Notes under the pieces: generated by a model | Databases searched by the model: none | Seen by the model: the letters and a program-made list of their open reading frames with translations, nothing else | Told to the model about the DNA's origin: nothing | Program-made: the position numbers and the translations under genes | Shown: positions 10,346-19,106 of the stretch, one piece after another | Numbering within the stretch: the first letter of the stretch is position 1 | How the letters are laid out: every line of letters starts with the position of its first letter | NCBI RefSeq assembly: GCF_013340305.1 | Contig: NZ_BLVP01000043.1 | Span: 124,001 to 188,000, forward strand | Source of the DNA: Desulfovibrio psychrotolerans | GTDB lineage: Bacteria > Desulfobacterota > Desulfovibrionia > Desulfovibrionales > Desulfovibrionaceae | Length of the DNA: 64,000 nucleotides | Direction of reading: 5' to 3'

Positions 10346-10352
10346 CGAGAGT

Positions 10353-10853
10353 ATGAAACATTCCCTGCTGGGTTTTATGGACAGGACAGGCGCGCGTATC
10401 TCGCACGTGCTGGCGATTTTTGCGGGGCTTACCCTTACCGCCATGATGCTGCTTGCCTGCTGGAACATGGTAGGCAGGGCCTTTGGCGCGCCCCTGAAGG
10501 GCACCTTTGAGCTCATAGGCTTTATGGGGGCGGTGGTGGCTGCTTTTTCACTGGCCTATGCGCAGCAGTCGCGCAGCCACATCTTTGTGGCCTTTTTCAT
10601 AGCCCGGTTCAGCCGCAGGGTGCGGCTGGCCCTTGATGCCGCCGTGCATCTGGCCTCTGCGGCGTTTTTCCTCTATGCGGCTGTGGAATTGGAAGGGCTT
10701 GCGGCGTTTATTGTGGATATGGGTGAACTCTCGGAAACGCTCCAGATAGTCTATTATCCCTTTGTGCAGGCCGTGGCGCTGGGGTGCCTGGCCATGGGGT
10801 ATGTGCTGGTGGTGGCCTTCTGCAAAACTGTTTTTCTTGCAGAGGAGGTGTAG
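10353..10853 (+). CDS. dctQ: TRAP transporter small permease, DctQ family
   Basis: Small membrane subunit, 166 aa, with four predicted transmembrane helices, as is usual for DctQ. The ATG at 10353 is preceded by a purine-rich ggaagacgagag stretch. The frame is open back to 10263, but that part translates the tandem repeats into a basic, non-family extension. The stop lies three bases before the dctM start, so the two membrane subunits are translationally linked. It works with DctM (transport channel) and the DctP receptor encoded upstream. Confidence 0.9.
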   Translation: MKHSLLGFMDRTGARISHVLAIFAGLTLTAMMLLACWNMVGRAFGAPLKGTFELIGFMGAVVAAFSLAYAQQSRSHIFVAFFIARFSRRVRLALDAAVHLASAAFFLYAAVELEGLAAFIVDMGELSETLQIVYYPFVQAVALGCLAMGYVLVVAFCKTVFLAEEV

Positions 10854-10856
10854 GCT

Positions 10857-12158
10857 GTGGAGCCCGTAACCGCTGGCCTGCTTTCCGTTGTTGTTCTGCT
10901 GGGGGCTATTCTCATCTCGCGCATTCCTGTGGGCTTTGCCATGGCTGTTATCGGCCTTGGCGGCTACGCCATGGTCATGGGGCGCGGTCCCGCCATGAGC
11001 ATGCTGGGCGGAGAGGTGTGGAGCGTTTTTTCCAGCTACGGCCTGACCGTGATTCCCTTCTTTATCCTCATGGGGCAGATATGCTTCCACTCCGGGGTGA
11101 ACGAGCGGCTGTACAAGGCCGTGTATGCGTGGTTCGGGCATATTCAGGGCGGTATAGCCATTGCCACGGTGCTGGCCTGTGCGGGCTTTTCCGCCATTTG
11201 CGGGTCTAACACCGCAACAGCGGCGACCATGTCTACGGTGGCCCTGCCGGAAATGCGCAAGTATGGCTACAACGCCATCCTTTCCACAGGCACGGTGGCG
11301 GCCGGAGCAACGCTGGGGGTGCTTATTCCGCCCAGCGTGGTGCTTATTGTCATCGGGCTGCAGACGGGTGAATCCATTGCCAAGCTGTTCATGGGCGGGC
11401 TGCTGCCCGGTATGCTGCTCATGTGCCTGTTTGTGTTTACCATCATGTTTTTGTGCAAGCGTCATCCCTCGTGGGGGCCTGCCGGTCCGACCGCCACGTG
11501 GCGTGAACGATTTGCCTCGCTGCCCGGTTCCGCAGAAATAGTGGTGCTGTTTCTGCTGGTTATGGGCGGGCTGTTCTTCGGCCTGTTTACCCCCACGGAG
11601 GCGGGGGCGGCAGGGGCCGCGCTGGCCCTGCTCATAAGCGCCGTTTCCGGCCACATGAGCGTGCGCAAGTTCATCAACTCCGTGAGTGACACCCTGCGCA
11701 TATCCTCCATGATCATGGTTATTCTGTTGGGCGCGGTCATCTACGGCAAGTTTCTGGCCGTTACGCATCTTCCGTTTGCCGTGGCGGAGTGGATTGCCGG
11801 ACTTGCCCTGCCGCCTGTGGTCATCATCCTGCTTATCTGCGGCATCTATACGGTGGGCGGCATGATTATGGACGCCCTGGCCCTGCTGCTGGTGACCATT
11901 CCCATTTTCTTTCCCGTGGTGGAGGCCATGCAGTACGACCCCATATGGTTCAGCGTGCTTATCACCGTGGTGACGACCATGGGGGCCATTACGCCGCCCG
12001 TGGGCGTGACGGCTTTTGTGGTGGCGTCTGCCGCGCCGGAAGTGCCCATAGACCGCGTGTTCCGGGGCGTGGGATACTTTATCGCCGCCTATGTGTTCTG
12101 CGTGGCGTTGCTGCTGGTGTTCCCCGGTCTGGCCACGTGGCTGCCTTCCATGATGTAG
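10857..12158 (+). CDS. dctM: TRAP transporter large permease, DctM family
   Basis: Large channel subunit of the TRAP transporter, 433 aa with about twelve transmembrane helices, a member of the ion transporter superfamily driven by the sodium or proton gradient. Family motifs include ICGSNTATAATMS and a glycine/proline-rich VLIPPSVVLIVIG segment. Translation starts at GTG 10857, eight bases after a GGAGG site inside the 3' end of dctQ. A terminator follows 40 bp after the stop. Confidence 0.95.
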   Translation: MEPVTAGLLSVVVLLGAILISRIPVGFAMAVIGLGGYAMVMGRGPAMSMLGGEVWSVFSSYGLTVIPFFILMGQICFHSGVNERLYKAVYAWFGHIQGGIAIATVLACAGFSAICGSNTATAATMSTVALPEMRKYGYNAILSTGTVAAGATLGVLIPPSVVLIVIGLQTGESIAKLFMGGLLPGMLLMCLFVFTIMFLCKRHPSWGPAGPTATWRERFASLPGSAEIVVLFLLVMGGLFFGLFTPTEAGAAGAALALLISAVSGHMSVRKFINSVSDTLRISSMIMVILLGAVIYGKFLAVTHLPFAVAEWIAGLALPPVVIILLICGIYTVGGMIMDALALLLVTIPIFFPVVEAMQYDPIWFSVLITVVTTMGAITPPVGVTAFVVASAAPEVPIDRVFRGVGYFIAAYVFCVALLLVFPGLATWLPSMM

Positions 12159-12197
12159 GGGGGATACAGGAAGAAAACATCCTGCTCACGAATGAAG

Positions 12198-12238
12198 AAA
12201 GGCCCGCCGCGTGGTTGCGCAGCGGGCCTTTTCTGTTT
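12198..12238. terminator. Bidirectional terminator between dctM and the tRNA thiolase gene
   Basis: aaaggcccgc and gcgggccttttctgttt form an 8-9 bp stem with a T-rich tail; the A-run on the other side lets it serve the opposite strand as well. It lies between convergent genes. Confidence 0.8.
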
Positions 12239-12255
12239 GCAGGAGCGGTATACGA

Positions 12256-13161
12256 CTAATCTTGCTGGGCCACGGCATCGCGGATGCGGCACACGCCGCA
12301 GACCTCTGCCGAGGTGGGGTAGCCGCAGGAGGTGCAGGGGGCGAGGGTGTCGCCTGTTACGGCTTCCTGCCGCACAAAGGGTGCCTTGCCGCGTTCCAGA
12401 AAGCCCAGATAGAAGGCCAGCTTGCGGCCGGGCATCTCTTCTTCCAGATCGGCCCACAGCTTTTTGTAGGAGGTGAAGCTGGCCCCCTGCGAATAGGGGC
12501 AGGGCGCGTAATGGTAGGGAATGCCCTGCAGGTAGGACCAGTTGGCCGTTTCATACTCCGAGAGGCGGAACAGGGGCTTGACCTTGCGGGCAAAGCCGCT
12601 GTCGGCTTCCAGCAGGGGACCCTGATCGCTGAGGTAGCCCACGTCCCAGCGCAGCACATTGGAGAAAAGGCGGGCTATTTCGTCATCCAGATTGTGTCCG
12701 GTGGCGAGCACGGTGAAGTTTTCGTCCAGCGCGGTTTTGTTGAAGTAGTAGCGTTTGATCTTGCCGCAGGCGGAACATATGGGCCGGTTCAGCCGCTTCT
12801 TCACATCGGGGATGGCAAGCCCTTCCTGCGCCATCTCTTTGACGATGAGGGGAATGCCGTTCTCCGAGCAGAAGCTCTCTACGGTGCCGCGCGCGGCCTG
12901 CGAGCTGTTGGGGATGGACAGGTCTATGTGCAGGCCGGTCACATTGTAGCCGAGCCTTTTGAGCACAAGGGCGCAGGCGAGCGAATCCTTGCCGCCGGAA
13001 AGGGCGATGAGGATGCGGTCTTCATGCGTGAAGAGTTTTTCGGAATGTATGCCCCGCTCCACCTGCCGGGTGAAGAACAGGTCGAAGCAGTCGGGGCAGA
13101 AGCCCGTGTTGTGGCTGGGCAGCGCGACCACGGCCGGGGCTTTGCAGCGTTTGCATTTCAT
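12256..13161 (-). CDS. ttuA: TtuA/TtcA-type tRNA 2-thiolation enzyme with Fe-S cluster and zinc motifs
   Basis: Predicted tRNA thiouridine synthetase, 301 aa, of the TtuA branch of ATP pyrophosphatases, which activates a uridine with ATP and inserts sulfur. The N-terminal zinc ribbon has C3xxC6 and C22xxC25. The PP-loop SGGKDS is at about residues 55-60. C129xxC132 and C221 match the three cysteines that hold the [4Fe-4S] cluster in characterised TtuA. A second CxxC pair of motifs lies at the C-terminus. A ThiS/MoaD-like small protein, the kind that carries sulfur as a C-terminal thiocarboxylate for TtuA, is encoded just upstream. The modified base is not known here; T54 is the TtuA target in thermophiles. 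Confidence 0.82.
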   Translation of the reverse strand: MKCKRCKAPAVVALPSHNTGFCPDCFDLFFTRQVERGIHSEKLFTHEDRILIALSGGKDSLACALVLKRLGYNVTGLHIDLSIPNSSQAARGTVESFCSENGIPLIVKEMAQEGLAIPDVKKRLNRPICSACGKIKRYYFNKTALDENFTVLATGHNLDDEIARLFSNVLRWDVGYLSDQGPLLEADSGFARKVKPLFRLSEYETANWSYLQGIPYHYAPCPYSQGASFTSYKKLWADLEEEMPGRKLAFYLGFLERGKAPFVRQEAVTGDTLAPCTSCGYPTSAEVCGVCRIRDAVAQQD

Positions 13162-13226
13162 GGGGGGTATCCTTGTTGCTTGTGTGCGGCTCCCGTTTTG
13201 AAGGGAAGCCGGGCCGGTGAAGGGGG

Positions 13227-13460
13227 TTAGCCGCTGGAAACCACGGTGCGCACGATGATGCTGTCGCCGTTTTTCAAGGCTGTGTCCGGGGTGAGCAGGC
13301 CGCCTTCACGGATGACCAGCACCGTGGTGGGGCGAATGTTCAGCTGCGCCAGCACCACATGCACGGGCTTGGGAGGCACCACGCAGGTTTTGCCTGAAGG
13401 CTGGAGGAGCACCGTTACGCCGCGCGGCGCAGGGGACTGGTGTTCTGGTGGATGGGTCAT
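13227..13460 (-). CDS. ThiS/MoaD/TtuB-like ubiquitin-fold sulfur carrier (ends SSG)
   Basis: 77-aa protein with the small beta-grasp pattern of ThiS/MoaD sulfur carriers: a hydrophobic strand (GVTVLLQPSG), a helix containing VLAQLNI, then TTVLVIREGGLLTPD, the typical ThiS-like core, and IIVRTVVSSG at the C-terminus. It lies about 65 bp upstream of the ttuA-like gene on the same strand, so it is probably its sulfur donor. Family members normally end in Gly-Gly; here the last two residues are Ser-Gly. The start at 13460 has only a weak GGAA site; the open frame continues far upstream into non-coding-looking sequence. Confidence 0.7.
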   Translation of the reverse strand: MTHPPEHQSPAPRGVTVLLQPSGKTCVVPPKPVHVVLAQLNIRPTTVLVIREGGLLTPDTALKNGDSIIVRTVVSSG

Positions 13461-13623
13461 GCGAATTTCCGGTGAGTTTGAGGTTGTGCCATACCGCATT
13501 GCGAAGCGGGATGGGCTTTGCCGGTTTCTGCCTGAGGGGGAACTTACGCGAATCTGGGTGATTGGCAAGGCGGGTGATGCCGTGCCCTGCGGGGGAGAAT
13601 TTCCCCTTTTCGCGTGCGGTTGC

Positions 13624-13652
13624 TTGTCACGCACGCGCTCCTGTAATACTAT
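13624..13652 (+). promoter_or_regulatory. Sigma-70-type promoter of the response regulator gene
   Basis: ttgtca at 13624-13629, a 17-bp spacer and tactat at 13647-13652, followed by more A/T bases. It lies about 125 bp upstream of the ATG. Confidence 0.6.
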
Positions 13653-13777
13653 AAGGATATTACCTGAAAATAATTGCCCGGAGTATCTCCGGCGGGTGAG
13701 ATATACTGTGCGCGCATCGCCCGTGAACCCCAAGAGCGCCGAGAACCCAGAGAGACGGCTTTCCCGTGGAGGTTTCC

Positions 13778-14149
13778 ATGTCCAGCAATAAGATTCTCGT
13801 TGTCGATGACGAAAAGCACATCCGTATGCTCTATCAGGAAGAGTTGGAAGCGGACGGCTACGTCGTCGCCACGTCGGACGGGCAGGAGTCCATCCTTGCG
13901 GTGATAGAGCGGGAAAAGCCCCGCGTGGTCATACTGGACATCAAGCTCGGCCCCGACATTTCCGGGCTGGACCTGCTGCAGCAGATACGCGGCAAGGATC
14001 AGGAGCTGCCCGTCATACTCAGCACGGCATACGACAGTTTTCAGCACGATCTTAAATCCATTGCGGCGGACTATTATGTGGTTAAGTCTGTAGACCTTTC
14101 GGAGCTTAAGCTCAGGGTGGCGCAATCTGTGAAAAAGAACGGCATGTAA
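13778..14149 (+). CDS. Single-domain response regulator (CheY-like receiver)
   Basis: 123-aa stand-alone receiver domain. The acidic pair is in ILVVDDEKH, the phospho-acceptor Asp in VVILDIKLGPD, the conserved Ser/Thr in VILSTAYDS, and the Lys in YYVVKSVD. No output domain is present, so it acts by protein-protein contact in a phosphorelay. The ATG at 13778 is five bases after a GGAGG site; a GTG at 13766 in frame would place that site inside the gene. No cognate kinase is adjacent; two orphan hybrid kinases lie elsewhere in the window. Confidence 0.9.
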   Translation: MSSNKILVVDDEKHIRMLYQEELEADGYVVATSDGQESILAVIEREKPRVVILDIKLGPDISGLDLLQQIRGKDQELPVILSTAYDSFQHDLKSIAADYYVVKSVDLSELKLRVAQSVKKNGM

Positions 14150-14195
14150 GGAATTTTGCGGCATTTAGAGGGGAGCCTGAACGCCGGCATCTGGC

Positions 14196-14233
14196 GGCAT
14201 CCCGCAGCACTGCGGGGTGCCGTTCTTTTTTTT
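14196..14233 (+). terminator. Intrinsic terminator after the response regulator gene
   Basis: ggcatcccgca pairs with tgcggggtgcc (one wobble) around a short loop and is followed by gttctttttttt. It lies between the convergent receiver and comEC genes. Confidence 0.85.
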
Positions 14234-14249
14234 CCTGCGTGCGGCGCGG

Positions 14250-17200
14250 CTACGGCAGGGGAGGCGCGCCTGTGACCGTGGTGAGGCGCGGCGGGGGGGT
14301 ATTCCCTTGTTGCGCGGAGTCTTTTCCGGCCAAATGTGCGGGCATGGTGTCCGCCTTTGCCTGCGTTTTTGCTTCCGGCTGTCCAGCGGGTGTTCCCGGT
14401 GGCAGGTTTGCAGTCTGTTCCCGCAGGGGCAGGGAGCCCGAAGGCCAGTGCACGCGGATTTGTCCGTGGCGGGCCGTATCGTACAGGGGGATGCCCATGT
14501 CCGCCAGAGCCGCACGTACCGCCGGGGAGGGGAAGTTCCACTGGTTAAGCTGCCCCGTGGAACTTATGGCGTAGTGCGGGCGCACTGCCGCGTAGAGTTC
14601 CGGCATGAGGCTGGAACGCGCCCCGTGATGCGGCAGCACCAGCACCTCGGCGGAGAGATCTGCCCCGGAGCCCAGCAGGGTCCGCAGGCCCTGCCGTTCA
14701 AGGTCGCCCATGAGCAGCGCAAGACCGCGCCCGTGATGCACAAGGCGCAGCACCAGTGCGGCGTTGTTGGCGGAGAGGGGTTTCTCCTGTCCGGCAGCGT
14801 TGCGCGCCTGCCCACTGCGGCGCGGGGGGTGCAGCACTTCCAGCCGCAAGCCGTTGTCTTCCCACAGCACATCGCCTGCATACAAGGCCTCATGCGACAA
14901 CCCTGCCGAAGCCAGAGCGGAGCTGAGCAGGCCTTCATTGGCATGGGAGCCGGGCTGCCCGTTCCCTGCGTAACGCTGCACGCGGGCGTGGCGCAGCGGA
15001 TAGATGAGGCCTTGCAGGTGGTCGGTATCCGGATGGGAGTTGGCGATGCCATGCAGCGCGGGTGGCATGCGCCATGTAAGCGTGGGTACCACCAGTGATT
15101 TGCCTGTGTCGAACCCGGAAAGGCCGAAGCCGCCGCCGTCTACGAGGATGCGTTGTTCATGGGGCAGGGTGATGAGGGCGGCCTGCCCCTGGCCCACGTC
15201 CAGCAGGGTAAGGGAGACGCCGCCCGTGCCGCCGTTCAGGGGGCCGGTGGCGTCTGAAAGGCGCGTTGCAAGCGGGGCGCAGAGCAGGCACAGGCCCAGC
15301 AGCATGCCCGCTGCCGCAGTCCGGCTGTGGCGGGTGAAGGCCGTAGCCACAAAGAGCAGCACGCACCAGTAGCCGGTTATGGAAAGCCAGTGCGGGCGCA
15401 GGGACAGATGCGGGCGCAGCCATCCGGCCTGCTGGAGCGCATCCAGCCCGTCAAAGAGCAGGGTGACGGGCTGGGCGGCGAGCCGGAAGCTCCATGCCGC
15501 CATGGCCTGCGTGGCATCTGCCAGCGGCAGGGCAGCCATCTGGCTGAAGGCGAACCCCGCGAGGCTGGCGGGAAGCGTGATCATGCCCAGCACGGGCAGC
15601 CAGAGCAGGTTGAGCAGGAACCATGGGCTGACGGTGTTGAAATTCCAGACCACCACGGGCAGCATGCCGAGCTGTATGCACAGGTTGGCGGCCAGCAGCC
15701 CGGCTGTGCCGTTGCGCAGCAGGTGGCCAAGCCCCGAAACGCGGCCTGAAATGCTTGCTGAAGTATGGAACAGCCCCCGTTGTGCGCCGGAAAGGGAGCC
15801 TGCGGGAAGACCGTGCGGGGCCTGTACCCTTTTGTCAGTGTGTATAGTGCGGAACGGGGGCAGGCGGCGCAGCGCTGCGTTGACGGGGTTGAGAAGCAGG
15901 GCCAGCGAGAGCACGGCAAGGGCGGAAAGCTGCAACCGCAGGTCGAACAGAGCGAGGGGGTTGTGCAGGGTGATGAGGGCCACGGCCATGAACACGCCGT
16001 CCAGCAGCACGCGCGGGCGGTTGCGCCACAGCAGCAGGCCCCAGCACGCAAACATGAGGGCGGCACGCAGGAGCGAGGGGGTTGCGCCGCCGAGCCATAC
16101 GTATCCCGCCACAAGCGGTGCCGCAAAGAGCACCGCGAGTTTGGGGCGGGGCAGGCGCAGCAGAATGGCGGGGCAAAGGCGGCCCGCAAGCCACGCAAGG
16201 CACCAGCCCAGACCGGAGAGTACGCCGAGGTGCATTCCCGAAAGGGCGAGGGAGTGGGACACGGAGGCCAGCGAGAGCTGTTCCATGCGGTCATAGGTGA
16301 TGTGGAAGCGGTCGCCGAACAGCAGGGCGGGCACAACGCTCAGGGGGGTGTCGGTCAGTTGCTTGTCTGCCGTAAGGTGCGGCGCGAGGTCCGGTGCCAT
16401 ATCCGGTTCAGGTGCCGGGTTATGTGTCGGTCCAGGCGTCGGGCCTGATGTCATGTCAGACGTCACGCCAGATTTTACGTCAGAGATCGGGCCAGGCGTC
16501 GCGCCAGATGCCAAGTCAGATGCCTTACCGGATACCTGACCAGTTACCAGACCGGACACCAGTCCGGATGCCATATCAGATTCCGGGGCCGCTGCCGCAC
16601 CGGAGATTGGTTTATGCGGGCCTGCGCCCTGCGCCAGAACATTCAGGGTACGCGTACGCAGGGTTTCGCGCAGTTGCCACAGGGCGGAAGGCGTGCAGGA
16701 GATGGCAAGATCATAGCCGCTGCCCCGCGACCATACCCGCCAGAGCACGCCCTGATCGCGCCAGTATTGGCCGCTGTCCCACGTGCCGGGGTTCAGGAAG
16801 CCGCGCACGGGCTTGATGCGCTGGGTAAGCGAGACCTGCTGTCCCGGCCCTATGCGCGGCATGGTGGCGGGCATGGGCGAATCCCATGTCCACACGGTGC
16901 GGCCCGGCAGGGAAACGGTTTCTCCGTTGTCGCGCTGGCAGCGCACATCATCCAGAATAACCTGCAAACGCTCCGCCATGGCAGGCTGCACGGCATACAC
17001 GGTGCCGGTGATGCGTACCTTTTCGCGCGCGTCCATGAAACCGGGCGTGGGGAGTGGGGCGTTCAGGGCAAGGTGTGCCGCGCCTATACCTGTGCACAGT
17101 GCCAGAAGCATGGCGGCAGCCGTGGGGAGGACGGTGCGGGGGGATGCAGGGGCTGGCGGAGGGGCGGGCAGGAGGCGGCTGACCCGGTGGAGCCGGTGGA

Positions 17201-17465
17201 AAAGATGCTGGCGGAGAGCGGACGTGCCATACCGGGGCCGCAGGCAGGCTCCGAAAAGCAGCGTGCCCGCCACAAGGGCGGGCACGGGAAATCGCACGGA
17301 CCATATGCCGCACAGCCATGCCAGCACTGCGAACTGCCACGGAAGCAGGGACGGCAGGTTTGGCGTGGCGTCCGGTGTGGCGTCCGGCATGACATCCGGC
17401 ATGACATCCGGTTTGACATCCGGCCGGATTGCCGGACGGTGCCGGGGGGTATCTGCTGGCTGCAC
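14250..17465 (-). CDS. comEC: ComEC/Rec2-family DNA internalisation protein with repetitive insertions
   Basis: Large inner-membrane channel protein that in competent bacteria passes single-stranded DNA into the cytoplasm; 1071 aa, longer than the usual 750-800. After an N-terminal membrane and DUF4131-type region comes the multi-helix Competence domain (about residues 380-720). A C-terminal metallo-beta-lactamase-like domain follows, with NSHPDTDHLQG, LLMGDLE and VLPHHGARSS. Extra length comes from a Pro/Asp repeat at the N-terminus (PDVM/PDAT units), a Ser/Gly/Asp-rich tetrapeptide-repeat insertion at about residues 293-345, and a tail of about 50 residues. The GTG start at 17465 lies 13 bp after murA with no strong ribosome-binding site, so the exact N-terminus is uncertain. 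Confidence 0.88.
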   Translation of the reverse strand: MQPADTPRHRPAIRPDVKPDVMPDVMPDATPDATPNLPSLLPWQFAVLAWLCGIWSVRFPVPALVAGTLLFGACLRPRYGTSALRQHLFHRLHRVSRLLPAPPPAPASPRTVLPTAAAMLLALCTGIGAAHLALNAPLPTPGFMDAREKVRITGTVYAVQPAMAERLQVILDDVRCQRDNGETVSLPGRTVWTWDSPMPATMPRIGPGQQVSLTQRIKPVRGFLNPGTWDSGQYWRDQGVLWRVWSRGSGYDLAISCTPSALWQLRETLRTRTLNVLAQGAGPHKPISGAAAAPESDMASGLVSGLVTGQVSGKASDLASGATPGPISDVKSGVTSDMTSGPTPGPTHNPAPEPDMAPDLAPHLTADKQLTDTPLSVVPALLFGDRFHITYDRMEQLSLASVSHSLALSGMHLGVLSGLGWCLAWLAGRLCPAILLRLPRPKLAVLFAAPLVAGYVWLGGATPSLLRAALMFACWGLLLWRNRPRVLLDGVFMAVALITLHNPLALFDLRLQLSALAVLSLALLLNPVNAALRRLPPFRTIHTDKRVQAPHGLPAGSLSGAQRGLFHTSASISGRVSGLGHLLRNGTAGLLAANLCIQLGMLPVVVWNFNTVSPWFLLNLLWLPVLGMITLPASLAGFAFSQMAALPLADATQAMAAWSFRLAAQPVTLLFDGLDALQQAGWLRPHLSLRPHWLSITGYWCVLLFVATAFTRHSRTAAAGMLLGLCLLCAPLATRLSDATGPLNGGTGGVSLTLLDVGQGQAALITLPHEQRILVDGGGFGLSGFDTGKSLVVPTLTWRMPPALHGIANSHPDTDHLQGLIYPLRHARVQRYAGNGQPGSHANEGLLSSALASAGLSHEALYAGDVLWEDNGLRLEVLHPPRRSGQARNAAGQEKPLSANNAALVLRLVHHGRGLALLMGDLERQGLRTLLGSGADLSAEVLVLPHHGARSSLMPELYAAVRPHYAISSTGQLNQWNFPSPAVRAALADMGIPLYDTARHGQIRVHWPSGSLPLREQTANLPPGTPAGQPEAKTQAKADTMPAHLAGKDSAQQGNTPPPRLTTVTGAPPLP
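16434..16589. repeat. 12-bp tandem repeat inside comEC (13 units)
   Basis: Thirteen consecutive degenerate 12-bp units of the type agatgccaagtc encode tetrapeptides such as SGLV, SDMA and SGVT in an insertion between the N-terminal region and the Competence domain. Further related units extend the tract toward 16390. Confidence 0.88.
17364..17435. repeat. 12-bp tandem repeat at the 5' end of comEC (6 units)
   Basis: Six 12-bp units, each ending in ccgg (for example catgacatccgg twice in a row), encode a PDVM/PDAT-type tetrapeptide repeat before the first membrane helix of ComEC. Confidence 0.87.
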
Positions 17466-17478
17466 GGGGCGGCCCGGA

Positions 17479-18738
17479 TTATTCTTCCGTTTCCTGCATG
17501 CGCTCTATGCGGGCACCCACGGGGTTGAGCTTTTCTTCAATGCGCTCATAGCCGCGGTCCAGATGGTAGATGCGCTGCACATGGGTTTCGCCGGAGGCGG
17601 CAAGGCCCGCCAGCACAAGCGAGGCACTGGCGCGAAGGTCGGATGCCATGACCGGGGCTCCGGTGAGTGCCCGACCGCCCTTGATGCGGGCGGTGCGGCC
17701 CACAAGGCGCACGTCCGCACCCATGCGCACCAGTTCCAGCACGTGCATGAAGCGGTTTTCGAAAATGGTTTCCTCTACCATGCCGGCACCTTCTGCAACG
17801 CACATCAGGGCCATGAACTGGGCCTGCATATCCGTGGGAAAACCGGGGTAGGGCTGGGTGGTTATATCCACCGAGCGCAGGTCGCCTGTGTGGCGCACGC
17901 GCAGTCCGCCTTCTTCGCGGCTGACGTGAACGCCCATCTCGCGCAGTTTGGAAATAACGGCGTCCAGCGCCTCCACGGGGCAGTTTTCCAGCAGCAGGTC
18001 GCCGCGGGTGATGGCGGCGGCAACCATGAAGGTGCCTGCCTCGATACGGTCGGGCATGATGGGGTATTCGCAGCCGTGCAGCCGCTGCACGCCCTGAATG
18101 CGGATGACGTTGGTGCCGTGGCCTTCTATCTTTGCGCCGCAGGCGATGAGGAAGTTGGCAAGGTCCACCACTTCCGGTTCGCGGGCGGAGTTTTCGAGAA
18201 CGGTTTCGCCTTCGGCAAGGGCGGCGGCCATGAGCAGGTTTTCTGTGCCGCCCACGGTGATCTTGTCGAACACGATGTGCGCGCCGCGCAGTTTGTCCAC
18301 CTTGCCGATGATGTAGCCGGAATCAAGGTCGAAGGTAACGCCCATCTGTTCCAGCGCCGCGAGGTGCAGGTTTACGGGGCGCGCGCCTATGGCGCAGCCG
18401 CCGGGGTAGGCAACCTTGGCGTAGCCCAGCCGTGCCAGCAGCGGGCCGAGGCACAGCACCGAGGCGCGCATGGTCTTGACCAGATCGTAAGGCGCCTCCG
18501 GCTTGGGTTCGCAGGGGCGGGTGCGTACCACGCCGTCCGTGAAGGTGGCGGGGCAGCCAAGGATTTCCAGCAGCTTGATGGTGGTGCGGATATCCTTGAG
18601 GTTGGGCACGTTGGTGAAGACGGTGGGGTCCTCCAGCAGGATGGAGGCCATGAGGATGGGTAGTGCGGCGTTTTTTGCACCGCTTATGCGGATCGTACCC
18701 TTGAGCGGCACGCCGCCCTTGATGACGAGTTTTTCCAT
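17479..18738 (-). CDS. murA: UDP-N-acetylglucosamine 1-carboxyvinyltransferase
   Basis: First committed enzyme of peptidoglycan synthesis; transfers enolpyruvate from PEP to UDP-GlcNAc in the cytoplasm. 419 aa, the standard length. The substrate lysine is in GAKNAALPI near residue 22, and the fosfomycin-target cysteine is present in [14 protein letters not shown]; species with Asp here are naturally resistant, so sensitivity of the enzyme is expected. The start at 18738 has a GGGAG site; the frame is open upstream to 19005, but that stretch crosses the tRNA-His gene. comEC follows 13 bp downstream and may be co-transcribed. Confidence 0.97.
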   Translation of the reverse strand: MEKLVIKGGVPLKGTIRISGAKNAALPILMASILLEDPTVFTNVPNLKDIRTTIKLLEILGCPATFTDGVVRTRPCEPKPEAPYDLVKTMRASVLCLGPLLARLGYAKVAYPGGCAIGARPVNLHLAALEQMGVTFDLDSGYIIGKVDKLRGAHIVFDKITVGGTENLLMAAALAEGETVLENSAREPEVVDLANFLIACGAKIEGHGTNVIRIQGVQRLHGCEYPIMPDRIEAGTFMVAAAITRGDLLLENCPVEALDAVISKLREMGVHVSREEGGLRVRHTGDLRSVDITTQPYPGFPTDMQAQFMALMCVAEGAGMVEETIFENRFMHVLELVRMGADVRLVGRTARIKGGRALTGAPVMASDLRASASLVLAGLAASGETHVQRIYHLDRGYERIEEKLNPVGARIERMQETEE

Positions 18739-18902
18739 GTTGCTCCCTTGTGGGTAGAAGTAGGTATGTCTGCGGCAGATTGCACGCGGGCTGCACCGGG
18801 GTGTATCCGACATCCGTCGGGGGGGGGCGTTCCGGGCGGCAATCCCTTGTACGCCGCCGTTTGACAGGGAGCAAATCATTTTTAGGCGCGGGGAAAATGT
18901 AC

Positions 18903-18931
18903 TTGACCACGGCATGCGCTCCATGTATAAG
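18903..18931 (+). promoter_or_regulatory. Promoter of tRNA-His
   Basis: ttgacc at 18903-18908, a 17-bp spacer and tataag at 18926-18931. The predicted start site lies a few bases before the tRNA. Confidence 0.75.
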
Positions 18932-18946
18932 CCCCTTCTTGTCTGT

Positions 18947-19023
18947 GGCGGATGTAGCTCAGTTGGCAGAGCACACGGTTGTGGCCCGTGTTGTCGTGGG
19001 TTCAATCCCCATCATTCGCCCCA
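18947..19023 (+). tRNA. tRNA-His (GTG anticodon)
   Basis: Cloverleaf is readable by eye. The acceptor stem GCGGATG pairs with CATTCGC (one G-U). T8-A9 and a D-arm with GCTCAGTTGGCAGAGC follow. The anticodon loop carries GTG (ggttGTGgccc) and the T-arm is GTGGGTTCAATCCCCAT. An extra G at position -1 (18947) faces C73, the hallmark of histidine tRNA, and CCA is encoded. A promoter precedes and a terminator follows, so it is a single-gene unit. Confidence 0.96.
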
Positions 19024-19036
19024 TTCAGATGAAAAT

Positions 19037-19062
19037 GCCCCGCGCGAGCGGGGCTTTTTTTT
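19037..19062 (+). terminator. Terminator of tRNA-His
   Basis: gccccgc and gcggggc form a 7-bp stem with a 4-nt loop, followed by eight T. Confidence 0.9.
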
Positions 19063-19106
19063 GTGGTTATGCGTTCTGCCAGTTCTGAACTGTTCTGAAA
19101 AGTTCC

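Noticed and set aside
12211-13230. 339-aa open frame on the plus strand
   Set aside because: Antisense to the TtuA-like gene, whose zinc, PP-loop and cluster motifs show that the minus strand is coding.
13766-13777. GTG start for the receiver protein
   Set aside because: It would place the GGAGG ribosome-binding site of the ATG at 13778 inside the coding region.
16434-16589. Frameshifted or broken comEC because of the repeat tract
   Set aside because: All units are 12 bp, the frame stays open and the downstream channel and lactamase-like motifs are intact.
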